Source: Verrucomicrobiota bacterium (GTDB taxonomy: Bacteria; Verrucomicrobiota; Verrucomicrobiia; Chthoniobacterales; UBA10450). From it: a DNA stretch of 64,000 nt. The notes under the pieces are model-generated. The model was not told the DNA's origin. It was given only the letters and a program-made list of their open reading frames with translations, and searched no databases. The position numbers and the translations under genes were made by a program. Every line of letters begins with the position of its first letter. The stretch's first letter is position 1. The stretch is from the NCBI GenBank assembly GCA_003218975.1, contig QHPD01000100.1, forward strand, positions 1 through 64,000, given 5' to 3'. Positions 54,584-62,877 of this stretch are shown piece after piece.

Positions 54584-55234
54584 TTATTTCTGAGGTCCAC
54601 CGGTATGGCAATCAACGCAGGAAAACTCCGCATATGGGGCATCGATATGGATGAAATCGTGGCCCTTGGCGTTGATTTGTTCAAGTGCTTCACCGCTACC
54701 CTGCGCAAGAATGAGATGACATGACCGGCAGTCGCTGGCTTTGATCGACATCTTGCCGTCGGCTGCGACGTGTTTGCCGTCATGGCAGCGGAAGCATCCA
54801 TTCCAATTCTTGTGTCCAACAAAATCGGGATACGTCCGCCAATCGACTTTCACTTCAGGAAAAAAATGCTCGCGATAGATCGCCTGCGCTTCCTTGATGA
54901 TCGGATTCGCCTGCGCGGGGTCGGGGTAAGCTTCGCGCAGAGAATTAGCGATGCCTTTTTCGGCTTCGGCTTTGGTTGCGTAGGGCTTGACCAACGCCGC
55001 GACCACTTTCGATTTCACCCAGGGAGTTTTTGGATCGAGCCGACCAGTCAATAACGCCAGGTCAACCGCTTCGTTAGGCGTATGCAGCTTGTGCGCGGGA
55101 CGGCTGTGACAATCCAGCGTCGAAACAATCACAGCCGAGCCGCGGATTACCGGATGATTTGGCGGCAGCTCACCGTCGCATTGGGAACAGCGACGTATAA
55201 CTCGAAAGACCGCGCACATATTGCGCGCGTTCAA
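54584..55234 (-). CDS. Multihaem cytochrome c, likely N-terminally truncated
   Basis: Three CxxCH motifs are present (CFRCH, CRSCH, CVDCH), preceded by DCHSRPAHKLHTPNEAVDLALLTGR and VGHKNWNGCFRCHDGKHV. Related NapC-like cytochromes have a membrane anchor and further haems ahead of the CHxRPxH part; here the frame gives only about 30 unconvincing residues, and its start overlaps the end of the DHOD-like gene by 65 bases. It therefore looks like a truncated survivor of a larger cytochrome. It remains open to the C-terminus. It precedes the lipoprotein-resB-ccsA cluster. Confidence 0.7.
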   Translation of the reverse strand: MNARNMCAVFRVIRRCSQCDGELPPNHPVIRGSAVIVSTLDCHSRPAHKLHTPNEAVDLALLTGRLDPKTPWVKSKVVAALVKPYATKAEAEKGIANSLREAYPDPAQANPIIKEAQAIYREHFFPEVKVDWRTYPDFVGHKNWNGCFRCHDGKHVAADGKMSIKASDCRSCHLILAQGSGEALEQINAKGHDFIHIDAPYAEFSCVDCHTGGPQK

Positions 55235-56117
55235 AAGCGCTCGGATCCGGGCAATTCTTTTGACTCATTCTGCCTTTGATTTCGCTCAAAGAACTGCATC
55301 GATGGTCTTCCAGCCATGCGGCGGTCTCCATCTCAATTTTTTGGATATTCGCAATGCCATAACGCATCAGCGCACTGCAGAGCATCGTCACGTCTGCACC
55401 GGCCAAAATCATTTTGATTACCTCGTACGCCTGATAAATGCCGCTGGTTGCGGCTAGGTTGGCGCGAATTTTTCCGTAAAGAATCCCAATCCAATGCAAG
55501 GCCAAGCGCATATCGGCGGGTACACTAAGTGTGAGATTCGGCGTAACCTCCATTTTCTCGAGATCAATGTCAGGTTGGTAAAATCGGTTGAACAAGACCA
55601 ACCCGTCTGCGCCGAGCGCGTCGAAACGCTGAGCCACGTTTGCGAAATTGCTAAAGTACGGGCTGAGCTTCACCGCAAGCGGGATCTTGGTAGCCGCTCG
55701 TACGGTCCGAACAGTATCGATATATGTTTCTTCGATTGTACTGCCGGTAACATTCGGTTGGGTCGGTATCCTGTAGATGTTGAGCTCCAGTGCGTCGGCC
55801 CCCGCCTCGGTAATCTGACGCGTGTAGCTAATCCAGCCTCCAAGAGTGGTGCAGTTCAGGCTTCCGATAATCGGAATTTTCACGGCGCTCTTCGCCCGCC
55901 TGATGTGTTCCAGGTAAGCTTTTGGCCCGACCCGAAATTCCGCCTTGGCCGCCGCATCCGCTTCCGTTTGTTCCTCAAACAATGAATGCAGGACGACGGC
56001 AGATGCCCCGGCTTGCTCCATCTGTCTAATCTTGTCGAGGTCTTCGGAGAGCGGTGAAGCCGAGGGGACGAGCGGCGTGCGCAGCCCGATTCCTAGGTAG
56101 GTAGTGCCGAGGTCCAC
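55170..56117 (-). CDS. Dihydroorotate dehydrogenase-like flavoprotein
   Basis: The TIM-barrel pattern MDLGTTYLGIGLRTPLVPSASPLSEDLDKIRQMEQAGASAVVLHSLFEEQ, IGSLNCTTLGGWISYTRQITEAGADALELNIY, PLAVKLSPYFSN and MLCSALMRYG is that of the DHODH-like proteins found with amino-acid or pyruvate metabolism genes. Orotate-specific residues cannot be confirmed by eye, so the pyrimidine role is not assured. The tail after ERAQYVRGL is slightly odd and overlaps the cytochrome frame. Confidence 0.88.
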   Translation of the reverse strand: MDLGTTYLGIGLRTPLVPSASPLSEDLDKIRQMEQAGASAVVLHSLFEEQTEADAAAKAEFRVGPKAYLEHIRRAKSAVKIPIIGSLNCTTLGGWISYTRQITEAGADALELNIYRIPTQPNVTGSTIEETYIDTVRTVRAATKIPLAVKLSPYFSNFANVAQRFDALGADGLVLFNRFYQPDIDLEKMEVTPNLTLSVPADMRLALHWIGILYGKIRANLAATSGIYQAYEVIKMILAGADVTMLCSALMRYGIANIQKIEMETAAWLEDHRCSSLSEIKGRMSQKNCPDPSAFERAQYVRGLSSYTSLFPMRR

Positions 56118-56204
56118 ATTAGTACGGCGCCGCGTGACGCGGAAGCTCGCTTAATTGGCAAGATCGCGCCGCCATAAGGATTTGCAACGATCGCGGGCAG
56201 CGCA

Positions 56205-56903
56205 TCAGTAGTTTTTTCCTTTTGCGACGGAGCGCGTCTGCAAGGCGACTGGATGATTAACCCCGAAAGTCTTCTGGGCTGCTCTGGCGCGGACGAAGCG
56301 CCCGTACGCGGCATTCTCGACGTACGGATCGCGGTCGCCCACGACCGGGCCCCAGCGGAGATGTCCAAAATGCTCCCAGCACTCGAGAAGGATCCCACGA
56401 TTGAAGGGCTGTCCCTTGGCGGTGGCAACGACGCAATTGTTCTCGCGCCACGTGCCAGGGTAGGATTCGCCCCAGTGTAGTTCCAAGCTGGTCAATTTCA
56501 GTGAATCGAGCGCGATGAGCAGGTCTTCCGCCCATTGGTAACAGTACCCACGTTTCTTGAAGCCATGATAAACAAGGAAATTATTGAAGATCGACGTGCC
56601 GAACATGCGGTATTGTCCCCTCAACTGGCTGACTGTGGCGTAAGCGCATTCCGCCAGCAGCTTTGCTTCCTCGCATTTTACTTTCGGCGAAAGCGCTGCG
56701 AGTCGGTTGGCCAGCGCTTCCGCGTTGTCTAAATCGCCGCGCGGCACCTCAAATGATGTCGAAGGCGTTCGGCGTTGCTGATCAGCACTCGCAATGTCAA
56801 CCAAACACACAAGTATCGCAATAGCCGCGGCAACACGGGCAAGCAATTGGTGCTGCCTCGGCCGCATCGTGTGGGCATTTAGCGCATCTCCATTAGGTCG
56901 CAT
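56205..56903 (-). CDS. Exported hypothetical protein with Cys-His conserved pattern
   Basis: A signal peptide (VAAAIAILVCLVDIASA) precedes a domain with KVKCEEAKLLAECAYATVSQLR, IFNNFLVYHGFKKRGYCYQWAEDLLIAL, HWGESYPGTWRENNCVVATAKGQ and GILLECWEHFGHLRWGPV. The Cys in GYCYQW and His in WEHFGH could form a papain-like pair, but this is only suggestive. Near the end the gene reads through a short palindrome (56261-56279). Confidence 0.75.
   Translation of the reverse strand: MRPNGDALNAHTMRPRQHQLLARVAAAIAILVCLVDIASADQQRRTPSTSFEVPRGDLDNAEALANRLAALSPKVKCEEAKLLAECAYATVSQLRGQYRMFGTSIFNNFLVYHGFKKRGYCYQWAEDLLIALDSLKLTSLELHWGESYPGTWRENNCVVATAKGQPFNRGILLECWEHFGHLRWGPVVGDRDPYVENAAYGRFVRARAAQKTFGVNHPVALQTRSVAKGKNY
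56261..56279. repeat. Short palindrome, ccccgaaag family, inside a gene
   Basis: ccccgaaagtcttctgggc is the inverse of the 22151-22169 copy with one mismatch. Here it lies in frame in the C-terminal part of the exported hypothetical protein. Confidence 0.5.
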
Positions 56904-57020
56904 TTTGGTTTTACTTTACCTCTTCGCGCAAGCTTTGCCGTTTGTATGTATGCTACCGAATTGAATGACAAGACGGTTTGATTACAGCAAATTTGCGCGT
57001 CACACTGAACGCTTCCGCAA

Positions 57021-58040
57021 ATGCCTGACCGAGCTTATCTTCATCCGATTGATCCCCAGTTAGTCCCGGGTGCGCGTAACGCGATTGATGTCTGCCTTCG
57101 GCTGCAACCCGAGGAGCGCATTACAATTATCACCGACTCCGCCACCCGAGAAATCGTCGCCGCATTACAAAAAGAAGTGGAGCGCATTGGCTCCGAGTAC
57201 AGTTTGTTCGTGCTCGAGCATCATGCGCGCCGGCCGTTAAAGTATATGCCGGTAATCATCCTCGATGATCTGGAGTGCTCGCAGGTGTCAATCTTTGCCG
57301 CACAAACTCAGCCGGGCGAACTCGGCGCACGCACGGAGATGACGGCCGTGGTGAACCATCATCGCATCCGCCACGCGCATATGGTGAATATCAATCGCGA
57401 AATCATGCTGGAAGGTATGCGGGCTGACTTTGTTAAGGTGGATCAGCTAAGTCAGCGTTTGGTCGAACGCGCGCGCCAGGCCGAGCACATCGCCTGCCGG
57501 ACGCCGCATGGCACTGAATTTGAAGCGGAGTTCTCGCCGACGCTGAAGTGGGTCAAAACCAGCGGGATCATCACGCGCGATAAATGGGGTAACCTCCCCG
57601 GCGGCGAAATTTTCACAGCGCCCATGAACACCAATGGCACATTCGTCGTGGACGGCGTAGTGGGCGATTATTTGTGCGAACGCTTTGGCGATCTGCAATA
57701 CGCTCCGCTTACAATCGAAGTGGAAAATAATCGCATCCGCTCGTTGCGCTCTGATAACAAGGATTTGCGCGACGAGTTCCGCGCTTACACCAGCACGGAT
57801 GAGAACAGCGATCGCGTCGGTGAATTTGCCATTGGCACCAACACGGCATGCACCCGCGTGATCGGCCATATTTTGCAAGACGAAAAAATTCCCGGCGTCC
57901 ACATCGCTTTCGGTCATCCCTACGCCGAACACACGGGCGCAAACTGGGTTTCAAAGACGCACATCGACTGCGTCGGCCGCGACTTCGACATCTGGTTCGA
58001 CGGCGAACAGGTGATGGAACAGGGAAAGTTCCTAGTGTAA
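57021..58040 (+). CDS. M29-like metallo-aminopeptidase
   Basis: The protein shows VNINREIMLEGMRADFVKVDQLSQRLVERARQAEHI, then LPGGEIFTAPMNTNGTFVVDG, VGEFAIGTN, and the metal-ligand-rich IAFGHPYAEHTGANWVSKTHIDCV. These are the motifs of M29 (thermophilic) aminopeptidases, which use two metal ions to remove N-terminal residues in the cytoplasm. 339 aa; first gene of a run with the next two. Confidence 0.88.
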   Translation: MPDRAYLHPIDPQLVPGARNAIDVCLRLQPEERITIITDSATREIVAALQKEVERIGSEYSLFVLEHHARRPLKYMPVIILDDLECSQVSIFAAQTQPGELGARTEMTAVVNHHRIRHAHMVNINREIMLEGMRADFVKVDQLSQRLVERARQAEHIACRTPHGTEFEAEFSPTLKWVKTSGIITRDKWGNLPGGEIFTAPMNTNGTFVVDGVVGDYLCERFGDLQYAPLTIEVENNRIRSLRSDNKDLRDEFRAYTSTDENSDRVGEFAIGTNTACTRVIGHILQDEKIPGVHIAFGHPYAEHTGANWVSKTHIDCVGRDFDIWFDGEQVMEQGKFLV

Positions 58041-58051
58041 TATTTCTGTCG

Positions 58052-58270
58052 ATGATTGCTGATGTCCGCAAGCACCTCGACCGCGTTCCGTTCGTGCCAC
58101 TTATAATCCGCACGTCAGACGGGCACGAGTACTCCGTACCGACGGTTGACCACACCAAGATCTCTCCACGAGGCCATCGTGTGGTAGTGTTTACCGAGGA
58201 GGACGCCACTGCCGTCCTCGGGCCGCTTCACAGCAACAGCATAATCGACCAACAGCTGGACGGCGAATAG
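58052..58270 (+). CDS. Small conserved protein, 72 aa
   Basis: The sequence MIADVRKHLDRVPFVPLIIR followed by TSDGHEYSVPTVDHTKISPR and VVVFTEEDATAVLG fits a small beta-rich family common in planctomycetes and verrucomicrobia ('HL.R.PF.PF.I...DG....P'). It starts 11 bases after the aminopeptidase stop. Function unknown. Confidence 0.75.
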   Translation: MIADVRKHLDRVPFVPLIIRTSDGHEYSVPTVDHTKISPRGHRVVVFTEEDATAVLGPLHSNSIIDQQLDGE

Positions 58271-58290
58271 CAGGCTACCGGATCATCACG

Positions 58291-59517
58291 GTGGATCCAA
58301 AACTTCGCGCCGCTTTTAACATCGATTTTACTTCGGGAAAATACGACGCACTGCTGCGTTGTATAAACGAAACCGAAAAATGGCCGGCAGATTTTCGGAT
58401 TTCGGAAACCCCGATTTTTTTGACGCGCGAATTTACCAATGACGTAGTCCGCACAGCAGACGAGATTGTCGATCTTACCCGGACACCGCAATTTGCAAAG
58501 CACGCGGCATCGGCAGTTCCGAAAGCCCTTGAGGTGCCTAACGAATCGCGGCATCCCAATTTTTTCGTGGTCGATTTCGCAATTTGCGCCGAGGATGACC
58601 GGCTCGTCCCGCGATTGATTGAGTTGCAAGCGTTCCCGAGCTTGTTTGGGTTTCAATTGTTATTGCTTGGTTGCATCCGAAAGGCGTATCCCGCGATTCC
58701 ACGCAATTGGACCTCCTCATTTGGCGGAATCAAAGACGAGGCATATCTCGATCTTCTGCGCCGGACGATCCTTGCCGAATCTGATCCAGAAAACGTCGTG
58801 TTGCTCGAGGTCGAGCCGGAGAAACAGAAAACGCGGGTCGATTTCGCGGCCACGCAAACACTGCTGGGTGTCCGCCCGGTTTGCGTGACGAAAATCAAGA
58901 AGCGCGGCCGCCAATTATTTTACGATCGCGACGGGCACGAAGTCCGGATCGAGCGGATTTACAATCGCGTCATTTTCGACGAGCTGATTCGCCGGCCCGA
59001 TCTGAATCTGCCGTTTCGCTTCCAGGACGATCTCGATGTGAAATGGGTCGGTCATCCCAACTGGTATTTCCGGATCAGTAAACATTCGCTGCCTTTTCTG
59101 AAGACGGAACACACCTGTCCGGCATTTTTCGCCGACGACTTTCCTGCCTTCGCCGAGGCTACGGCGGGCAGGCCCGCCGCTGAGAAGATCGACAATTACG
59201 TTTTGAAGCCGCTGTACTCATTCGCAGGCCACGGCGTAGATATGGAACCGACCCACGAGAAAATCGCCGCCTTGCAAAATCCGCACGAATGGATTTTGCA
59301 GAGAAAAATCGATTATGCGCCGTTCGTGCCGACGGTCGATGGTCAGAAATCGAAGGCCGAGATTCGGATGATGTTTGTTTGGCCGGAGACAGATTCTGAT
59401 CCCACGCTCGTCAACAATCTTGTCCGGATGAGTCAGGGCAAAATGATGGGCGTCGATTTCAACATCGATAAAACATGGGTCGGCGCCAGTATCGCGCTCC
59501 ATGCAGGTGATTCTTAG
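58291..59517 (+). CDS. ATP-grasp-like conserved protein
   Basis: GTG 58291 starts a 408-aa protein with DIVDLTRTPQFAKHAASAVP-like and FFVVDFAICAEDDRLVPRLIELQAFPSLFGFQ segments, then YVLKPLYSFAGHGVDMEPT, WILQRKIDYAPFVPTVDG, KAEIRMMFVWP and VRMSQGKMMGVDFN. The YVLKPLYSFAGHGV part resembles the nucleotide-binding loop of ATP-grasp/glutathione-synthase-like folds. The insert PAFAEATAGR (residues about 285-294) is encoded by an in-frame palindrome. Substrate unknown. Confidence 0.72.
   Translation: MDPKLRAAFNIDFTSGKYDALLRCINETEKWPADFRISETPIFLTREFTNDVVRTADEIVDLTRTPQFAKHAASAVPKALEVPNESRHPNFFVVDFAICAEDDRLVPRLIELQAFPSLFGFQLLLLGCIRKAYPAIPRNWTSSFGGIKDEAYLDLLRRTILAESDPENVVLLEVEPEKQKTRVDFAATQTLLGVRPVCVTKIKKRGRQLFYDRDGHEVRIERIYNRVIFDELIRRPDLNLPFRFQDDLDVKWVGHPNWYFRISKHSLPFLKTEHTCPAFFADDFPAFAEATAGRPAAEKIDNYVLKPLYSFAGHGVDMEPTHEKIAALQNPHEWILQRKIDYAPFVPTVDGQKSKAEIRMMFVWPETDSDPTLVNNLVRMSQGKMMGVDFNIDKTWVGASIALHAGDS
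59143..59172. repeat. 30-bp palindromic element in frame inside the ATP-grasp-like gene
   Basis: cctgccttcgccg and cggcgggcagg are the arms around aggcta. It is exactly ten codons and reads PAFAEATAGR, a peptide I recall as a recurrent palindrome product in other bacterial phyla. Confidence 0.8.
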
Positions 59518-60062
59518 TATTTCGTAATTGCGAAGGACACAATCACGGCACCATAGACGAAGGCGATCGCGTGCAGGAAACGCCAGCGAAAAACGCCCCG
59601 CGTGCTCCAGTTGATCTGATCGCGAAGAACATAAGGGACCGCCACCCAAAATAATCCGGCGACGATCAGCAAATAAGCGAAAACCGTCACGAGCAACCGG
59701 CCGGCTTCATAGCGAAGGAAAGCTGCATCCAGCAGCGGCTCGGCTGCGAGCAAGCAAAGAATGCCAAGCGCGCGCACCGCCAGAAACTCCTCGACGAAAC
59801 GAAGCGTAAGCACGTAACCGATCGGCAACGCGATGAGAAGCGGCCGACGAAATGCCGAGAATTCGCCCATCTCAATTGTCGCCAGCAGCCAAAACGTCCA
59901 GACAAGAGCGATGCTGAGCAGAACCACTCCAGCAACATGAGAACGCGGAAACTTTTGCGCTACGCCCGCGAGACCCGGTTTCACGAGTCCAGGCAAACTG
60001 ATCAAAATGAGGAATGCTCCTGAGATAATTCCAGCAGTTTGTAAGGAGAGATGGTAAATCAC
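59514..60062 (-). CDS. Membrane protein, about five spans
   Basis: Hydrophobic stretches (LQTAGIISGAFLILISLPGLV, VAGVVLLSIALVWTFWLLATI, LLIALPIGYVLTLRFV, LLVTVFAYLLIVAGLFWVAVPYV, FLHAIAFVYGAVIVSFAI) give about five membrane helices in 182 aa. No soluble domain or known motif. Convergent with the ATP-grasp-like gene, overlapping by four bases. Confidence 0.7.
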   Translation of the reverse strand: MIYHLSLQTAGIISGAFLILISLPGLVKPGLAGVAQKFPRSHVAGVVLLSIALVWTFWLLATIEMGEFSAFRRPLLIALPIGYVLTLRFVEEFLAVRALGILCLLAAEPLLDAAFLRYEAGRLLVTVFAYLLIVAGLFWVAVPYVLRDQINWSTRGVFRWRFLHAIAFVYGAVIVSFAITKY

Positions 60063-60068
60063 TGGTGG

Positions 60069-60116
60069 CGCAAGTTTTCAACTTGCGATTGAGCCGACGC
60101 AACTTAAAAAGTTGCG
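60069..60116. repeat. Double palindrome at the miaB stop
   Basis: cgcaagtt-ttc-aacttgcg (60069-60087) and cgcaactt-aaa-aagttgcg (60098-60116) are perfect 8-bp hairpins. The second contains the miaB stop TAA in its loop. Confidence 0.75.
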
Positions 60117-61507
60117 CGACCTTTCAGAACCGGCGTGCCATACAAGCTGAATCCATTGGCCTGCTCGATTCGGACGTTGACTAGTTCTCCAATCACCTTC
60201 CCGTCGCCTTGAAATACGATAATTTTGTTGGTGCGCGTTCGCCCCATCAATCGCGCCGGATTCGTCTTGCTCAGGCCTTCGCAAAGAACTTCCACATCGC
60301 GCCCGATCAGCCTTTCGCCAGCGCGGCGCGCCGATTCATTCACGATCCGAAGCAAATCGTGATTGCGCTCTTCTTTGACTCGCTCGTCGATTTGCTCCGG
60401 CATCTCTGCCGCTGGCGTGCCGCGCCGCGGCGAATAACGGAAGACAAACGCGTTGTCGAACTGGATCTGCTCGACCAAGTTGCGCGTTTGCTTGTGATCG
60501 TCTTCGGTTTCGCCTGGGAACCCGACGATGATGTCCGTTGTGATCGCGGTCCCGTCGCGCGCCTGCCGAATTCGCTCGACAAGATCGACATATTTCTCCG
60601 CCGTGTATGCGCGATGCATCGCTTTGAGGATCTTGTTGGAGCCGGATTGCAGCGGGAGATGAACGTGCTCGGCAAGCTTTGGCAGACGCGAGATCGCGTC
60701 GATTAAATCGTCGCGAAAACCGATTGGGTGCGGCGATGTGAAGCGCAATCGTTCGAGACCATCGATCGCATGCACGGCTTCGAGCAGCTGCACAAACGGA
60801 GATTTCTTGTCGATTTTCGGAAGCTCGTGGCGGCCATAAAGATTCACGATTTGCCCGAGTAAAGTGACTTCTTTCACCCCGCGCGCGACGAGATCACGTA
60901 CCTCGCGCACGATTTCGTTAATGGAACGGCTGCGCTCCGCGCCACGCGTCTGCGGCACGATGCAAAATGTGCAGTGCATGTTGCATCCCTGCATGACGGA
61001 AACGAATGCCCTCGCCTGCCTGGGCAGGAGTTCTTGGTCACGGATCGTGGATTGCGAACCAACCTCTTCACCGACATCGACAATCGAAAAGCGTGGATCA
61101 TCGATTCTGCTGTAGCCCGGATCGCTGGTCCCGGCTGAGTGCGTCGCTTTTTTCGCTACTAACTCATCTACGTAATCCGCGACACGATGGAATTTCTGTG
61201 TGCCAACAACAAGATCGACGTGCGGCAAATTCTTTAGTAGCGATTCGCCGCCCGCCTGGGCCATGCAGCCTAGGAACCCGAACACCACATGCGGCCGCTC
61301 TTTGGCTAGGCGACCAAGCATTCCCATTTTACCCAGCGCCTTTTGATCAGCCATGTCGCGCACGCTGCACGTGTTCAACAGCACAACGTCGGCTTCGATC
61401 TCGTGTGCGGCCCGCTCGTAGCCTCGCGCCATGAGCGAATGCGCGACCTGTTCCGAGTCGCGCTCGTTCATCTGGCAACCATAGGTCTTGATAAAAAACT
61501 TCGGCAT
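60104..61507 (-). CDS. miaB: tRNA-2-methylthio-N6-dimethylallyladenosine synthase MiaB
   Basis: From ATG 61507 the protein has the MTTase N-terminal MPKFFIKTYGCQMNERDSEQ, VLLNTCSVRDMADQKALGKMG and FGFLGCMAQ cluster-binding cysteines. The radical SAM CxxxCxxC follows in VMQGCNMHCTFCIVPQTRG, then TSPHPIGFRDDLIDAI and a TRAM domain ending in VRIEQANGFSLYGTPVL. It adds the methylthio group to A37 of tRNAs. Length 467 aa is normal. The C-terminal residues and stop are in a palindrome. Confidence 0.95.
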   Translation of the reverse strand: MPKFFIKTYGCQMNERDSEQVAHSLMARGYERAAHEIEADVVLLNTCSVRDMADQKALGKMGMLGRLAKERPHVVFGFLGCMAQAGGESLLKNLPHVDLVVGTQKFHRVADYVDELVAKKATHSAGTSDPGYSRIDDPRFSIVDVGEEVGSQSTIRDQELLPRQARAFVSVMQGCNMHCTFCIVPQTRGAERSRSINEIVREVRDLVARGVKEVTLLGQIVNLYGRHELPKIDKKSPFVQLLEAVHAIDGLERLRFTSPHPIGFRDDLIDAISRLPKLAEHVHLPLQSGSNKILKAMHRAYTAEKYVDLVERIRQARDGTAITTDIIVGFPGETEDDHKQTRNLVEQIQFDNAFVFRYSPRRGTPAAEMPEQIDERVKEERNHDLLRIVNESARRAGERLIGRDVEVLCEGLSKTNPARLMGRTRTNKIIVFQGDGKVIGELVNVRIEQANGFSLYGTPVLKGRATF

Positions 61508-61551
61508 GAGCGAGCGAAAATAATACACGGACAGGTCGCCTTCGTCCAAGA

Positions 61552-61622
61552 CACGACACGAATTTCACGAACTCACAGATTGACGAACGCAAGACACTAA
61601 TTTCAGGAATTCGCACGAATTA
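61552..61622. repeat. Dispersed 'cacgaatttcacgaa' intergenic repeat
   Basis: The words cacgaatttcacgaac and ttcaggaattcgcacgaatt form a diffuse inverted repeat of the same general type as those at 7148 and 46217. No gene is visible between miaB and the antitoxin-like gene. Confidence 0.45.
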
Positions 61623-61690
61623 ACTCAGACAACAGTCAATCTCTATGAGATGGGATTGCGCGGGCCAGACTGGTGCGCTAGCCTTTAGCC

Positions 61691-61876
61691 ATGAGCACGG
61701 TTGCGGAAATCGAAGCTGCGATTTCCCGGCTCCCATTACAGCAAGCTGCGGAGGTAAGCGAGTGGCTGGAACAGTGGCTGGAGGATCAGCGGGAGTTGTC
61801 GCCCGAATTCGTCGCTTCCATCGAACGCGGCAAGGCCGACATCTCCGCGGGGCGTGCGCGTCTCGTTCGTCCGTGA
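61691..61876 (+). CDS. Small antitoxin-like protein (possibly orphan)
   Basis: The 61-aa protein MSTVAEIEAAISRLPLQQAA continues with EVSEWLEQWLEDQRELSPEF and IERGKADISAGRAR. Its pattern matches the small antitoxin-type proteins usually paired with RelE/ParE toxins. No toxin gene follows in the 61877-62166 stretch on either strand that I can support. Confidence 0.55.
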   Translation: MSTVAEIEAAISRLPLQQAAEVSEWLEQWLEDQRELSPEFVASIERGKADISAGRARLVRP

Positions 61877-62166
61877 GCCATGCCCGGCGCGCGTAGAGAA
61901 TCAGTAGTGCAACTCCGCTTTAAGATCGACAATCGCTTCGTGATCGCGAGGGCAGTTGAAAACTGCAATACATTGGGACGCCCATTTGCAGAACGGCTCA
62001 TGTTTAGATCTATGCGGGGTTATGGTTGAGCCGCGTTCGCTGAAGTACGGCGTGCCGGGTAGTTGATCCGCCTTCGCCCGGCTTCCATTTCCGCTAACGC
62101 TACGACGTGACAAGTCGGCGTGACAGGTTGTTGAGAGTGTGGGATGTCGCCTGAGCGGCACCAGTT
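61877..62166. other. Gene-free stretch, 290 bases
   Basis: Only weak open frames are present. The one on the minus strand (62170-61901) has no recognisable motif. It might be the eroded partner of the antitoxin-like gene, but nothing in it proves that. Confidence 0.4.
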
Positions 62167-62499
62167 TCATTCGCGCGGTTCGCGCCGAAACAATCGAAGC
62201 AGATGCCTTGCGCCGTGGGTAACGTAAAGAATCCGGATGCTGGCGGTTTCGACACGATAGAACACTAGGTAATTCGGAAAATCGCTTACCGGGAACATTC
62301 GCAACCCTTGCAGTTTGCGGTTTCGCGTGGGATACGGCGCGCCGGAATCAGGATGCCGGGCTAATTCCTGGAAAGTTCGTTCCATTGCATCGAGGACACG
62401 TTCCGCGGCAGCGGGGTCGCGGTCGGCGATGAAGGCATAAATGTCAGGGAGATCCTGCTCTATGACCGCGGAATGCCGATCAATCCGCGCTTCAGCCAC
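62167..62499 (-). CDS. ParE/RelE-type toxin
   Basis: GTG 62499 starts a 110-aa protein: QDLPDIYAFIADRDPAAAERVLDAMERTFQELARHPDSG, then RMFPVSDFPNYLVFYRV and RILYVTHGARHLLRLF. These are the ParE-like toxin motifs (gyrase inhibitor family; RelE-like mRNA interferase is the alternative). It overlaps the antitoxin gene by eight bases. Confidence 0.88.
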   Translation of the reverse strand: MAEARIDRHSAVIEQDLPDIYAFIADRDPAAAERVLDAMERTFQELARHPDSGAPYPTRNRKLQGLRMFPVSDFPNYLVFYRVETASIRILYVTHGARHLLRLFRREPRE

Positions 62500-62722
62500 G
62501 GTCTTGCGCCGCTTCGCGCACGCGTTGCTTCCAGTCCACCTCGAGCGGCTCGAATGGTCCCTCCAGGCGTGCTTCCAGCACCGGCTCCAACTCCGCCCGC
62601 TCGCAATCCGCCTGCACGAGCGCCAGCAGGTAGTCTTCCTTGGAACGAAAGCCCGCGGCATTCGCTCGCGTCTCCAATGACGCGTTGAGCGCGGCTGGCA
62701 GCGAAATGGTGACCTGGCTCAT
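62492..62722 (-). CDS. ParD/RHH-type antitoxin
   Basis: The 76-aa protein MSQVTISLPAALNASLETRA continues AAGFRSKEDYLLALVQADCE; the N-terminal beta strand followed by two helices is the ribbon-helix-helix pattern. The C-terminal half is acidic (EPVLEARLEGPFEPLEVDW) and should bind the toxin. It precedes and overlaps the toxin gene, the standard order, and the pair probably autoregulates. Confidence 0.88.
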   Translation of the reverse strand: MSQVTISLPAALNASLETRANAAGFRSKEDYLLALVQADCERAELEPVLEARLEGPFEPLEVDWKQRVREAAQDRG

Positions 62723-62795
62723 ATAACAAAGATTCGATCAGCGACGATGCTTGCGCAAGATGGAACTGCACCACATCGACAGCTGCGACGCTGGT

Positions 62796-62842
62796 GCAAG
62801 CTTCCAGCTTGTATCCCAGCCATTCGCGAGCTGGAAGCTTGC
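62796..62842. repeat. Perfect inverted repeat upstream of mtnP
   Basis: gcaagcttccagct and agctggaagcttgc are perfect 14-bp arms around a 19-base loop. It lies between the divergent antitoxin and mtnP genes. Confidence 0.8.
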
Positions 62843-62877
62843 GCTACTTTTTCTTTCAGTTTTAATCGCGAGCGAAG

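Noticed and set aside
60998-61032. In-frame palindrome in miaB (cctgcctgggcagg)
   Set aside because: Only 6-bp arms, and the length of this loop varies among MiaB proteins, so insertion cannot be argued from the sequence alone.
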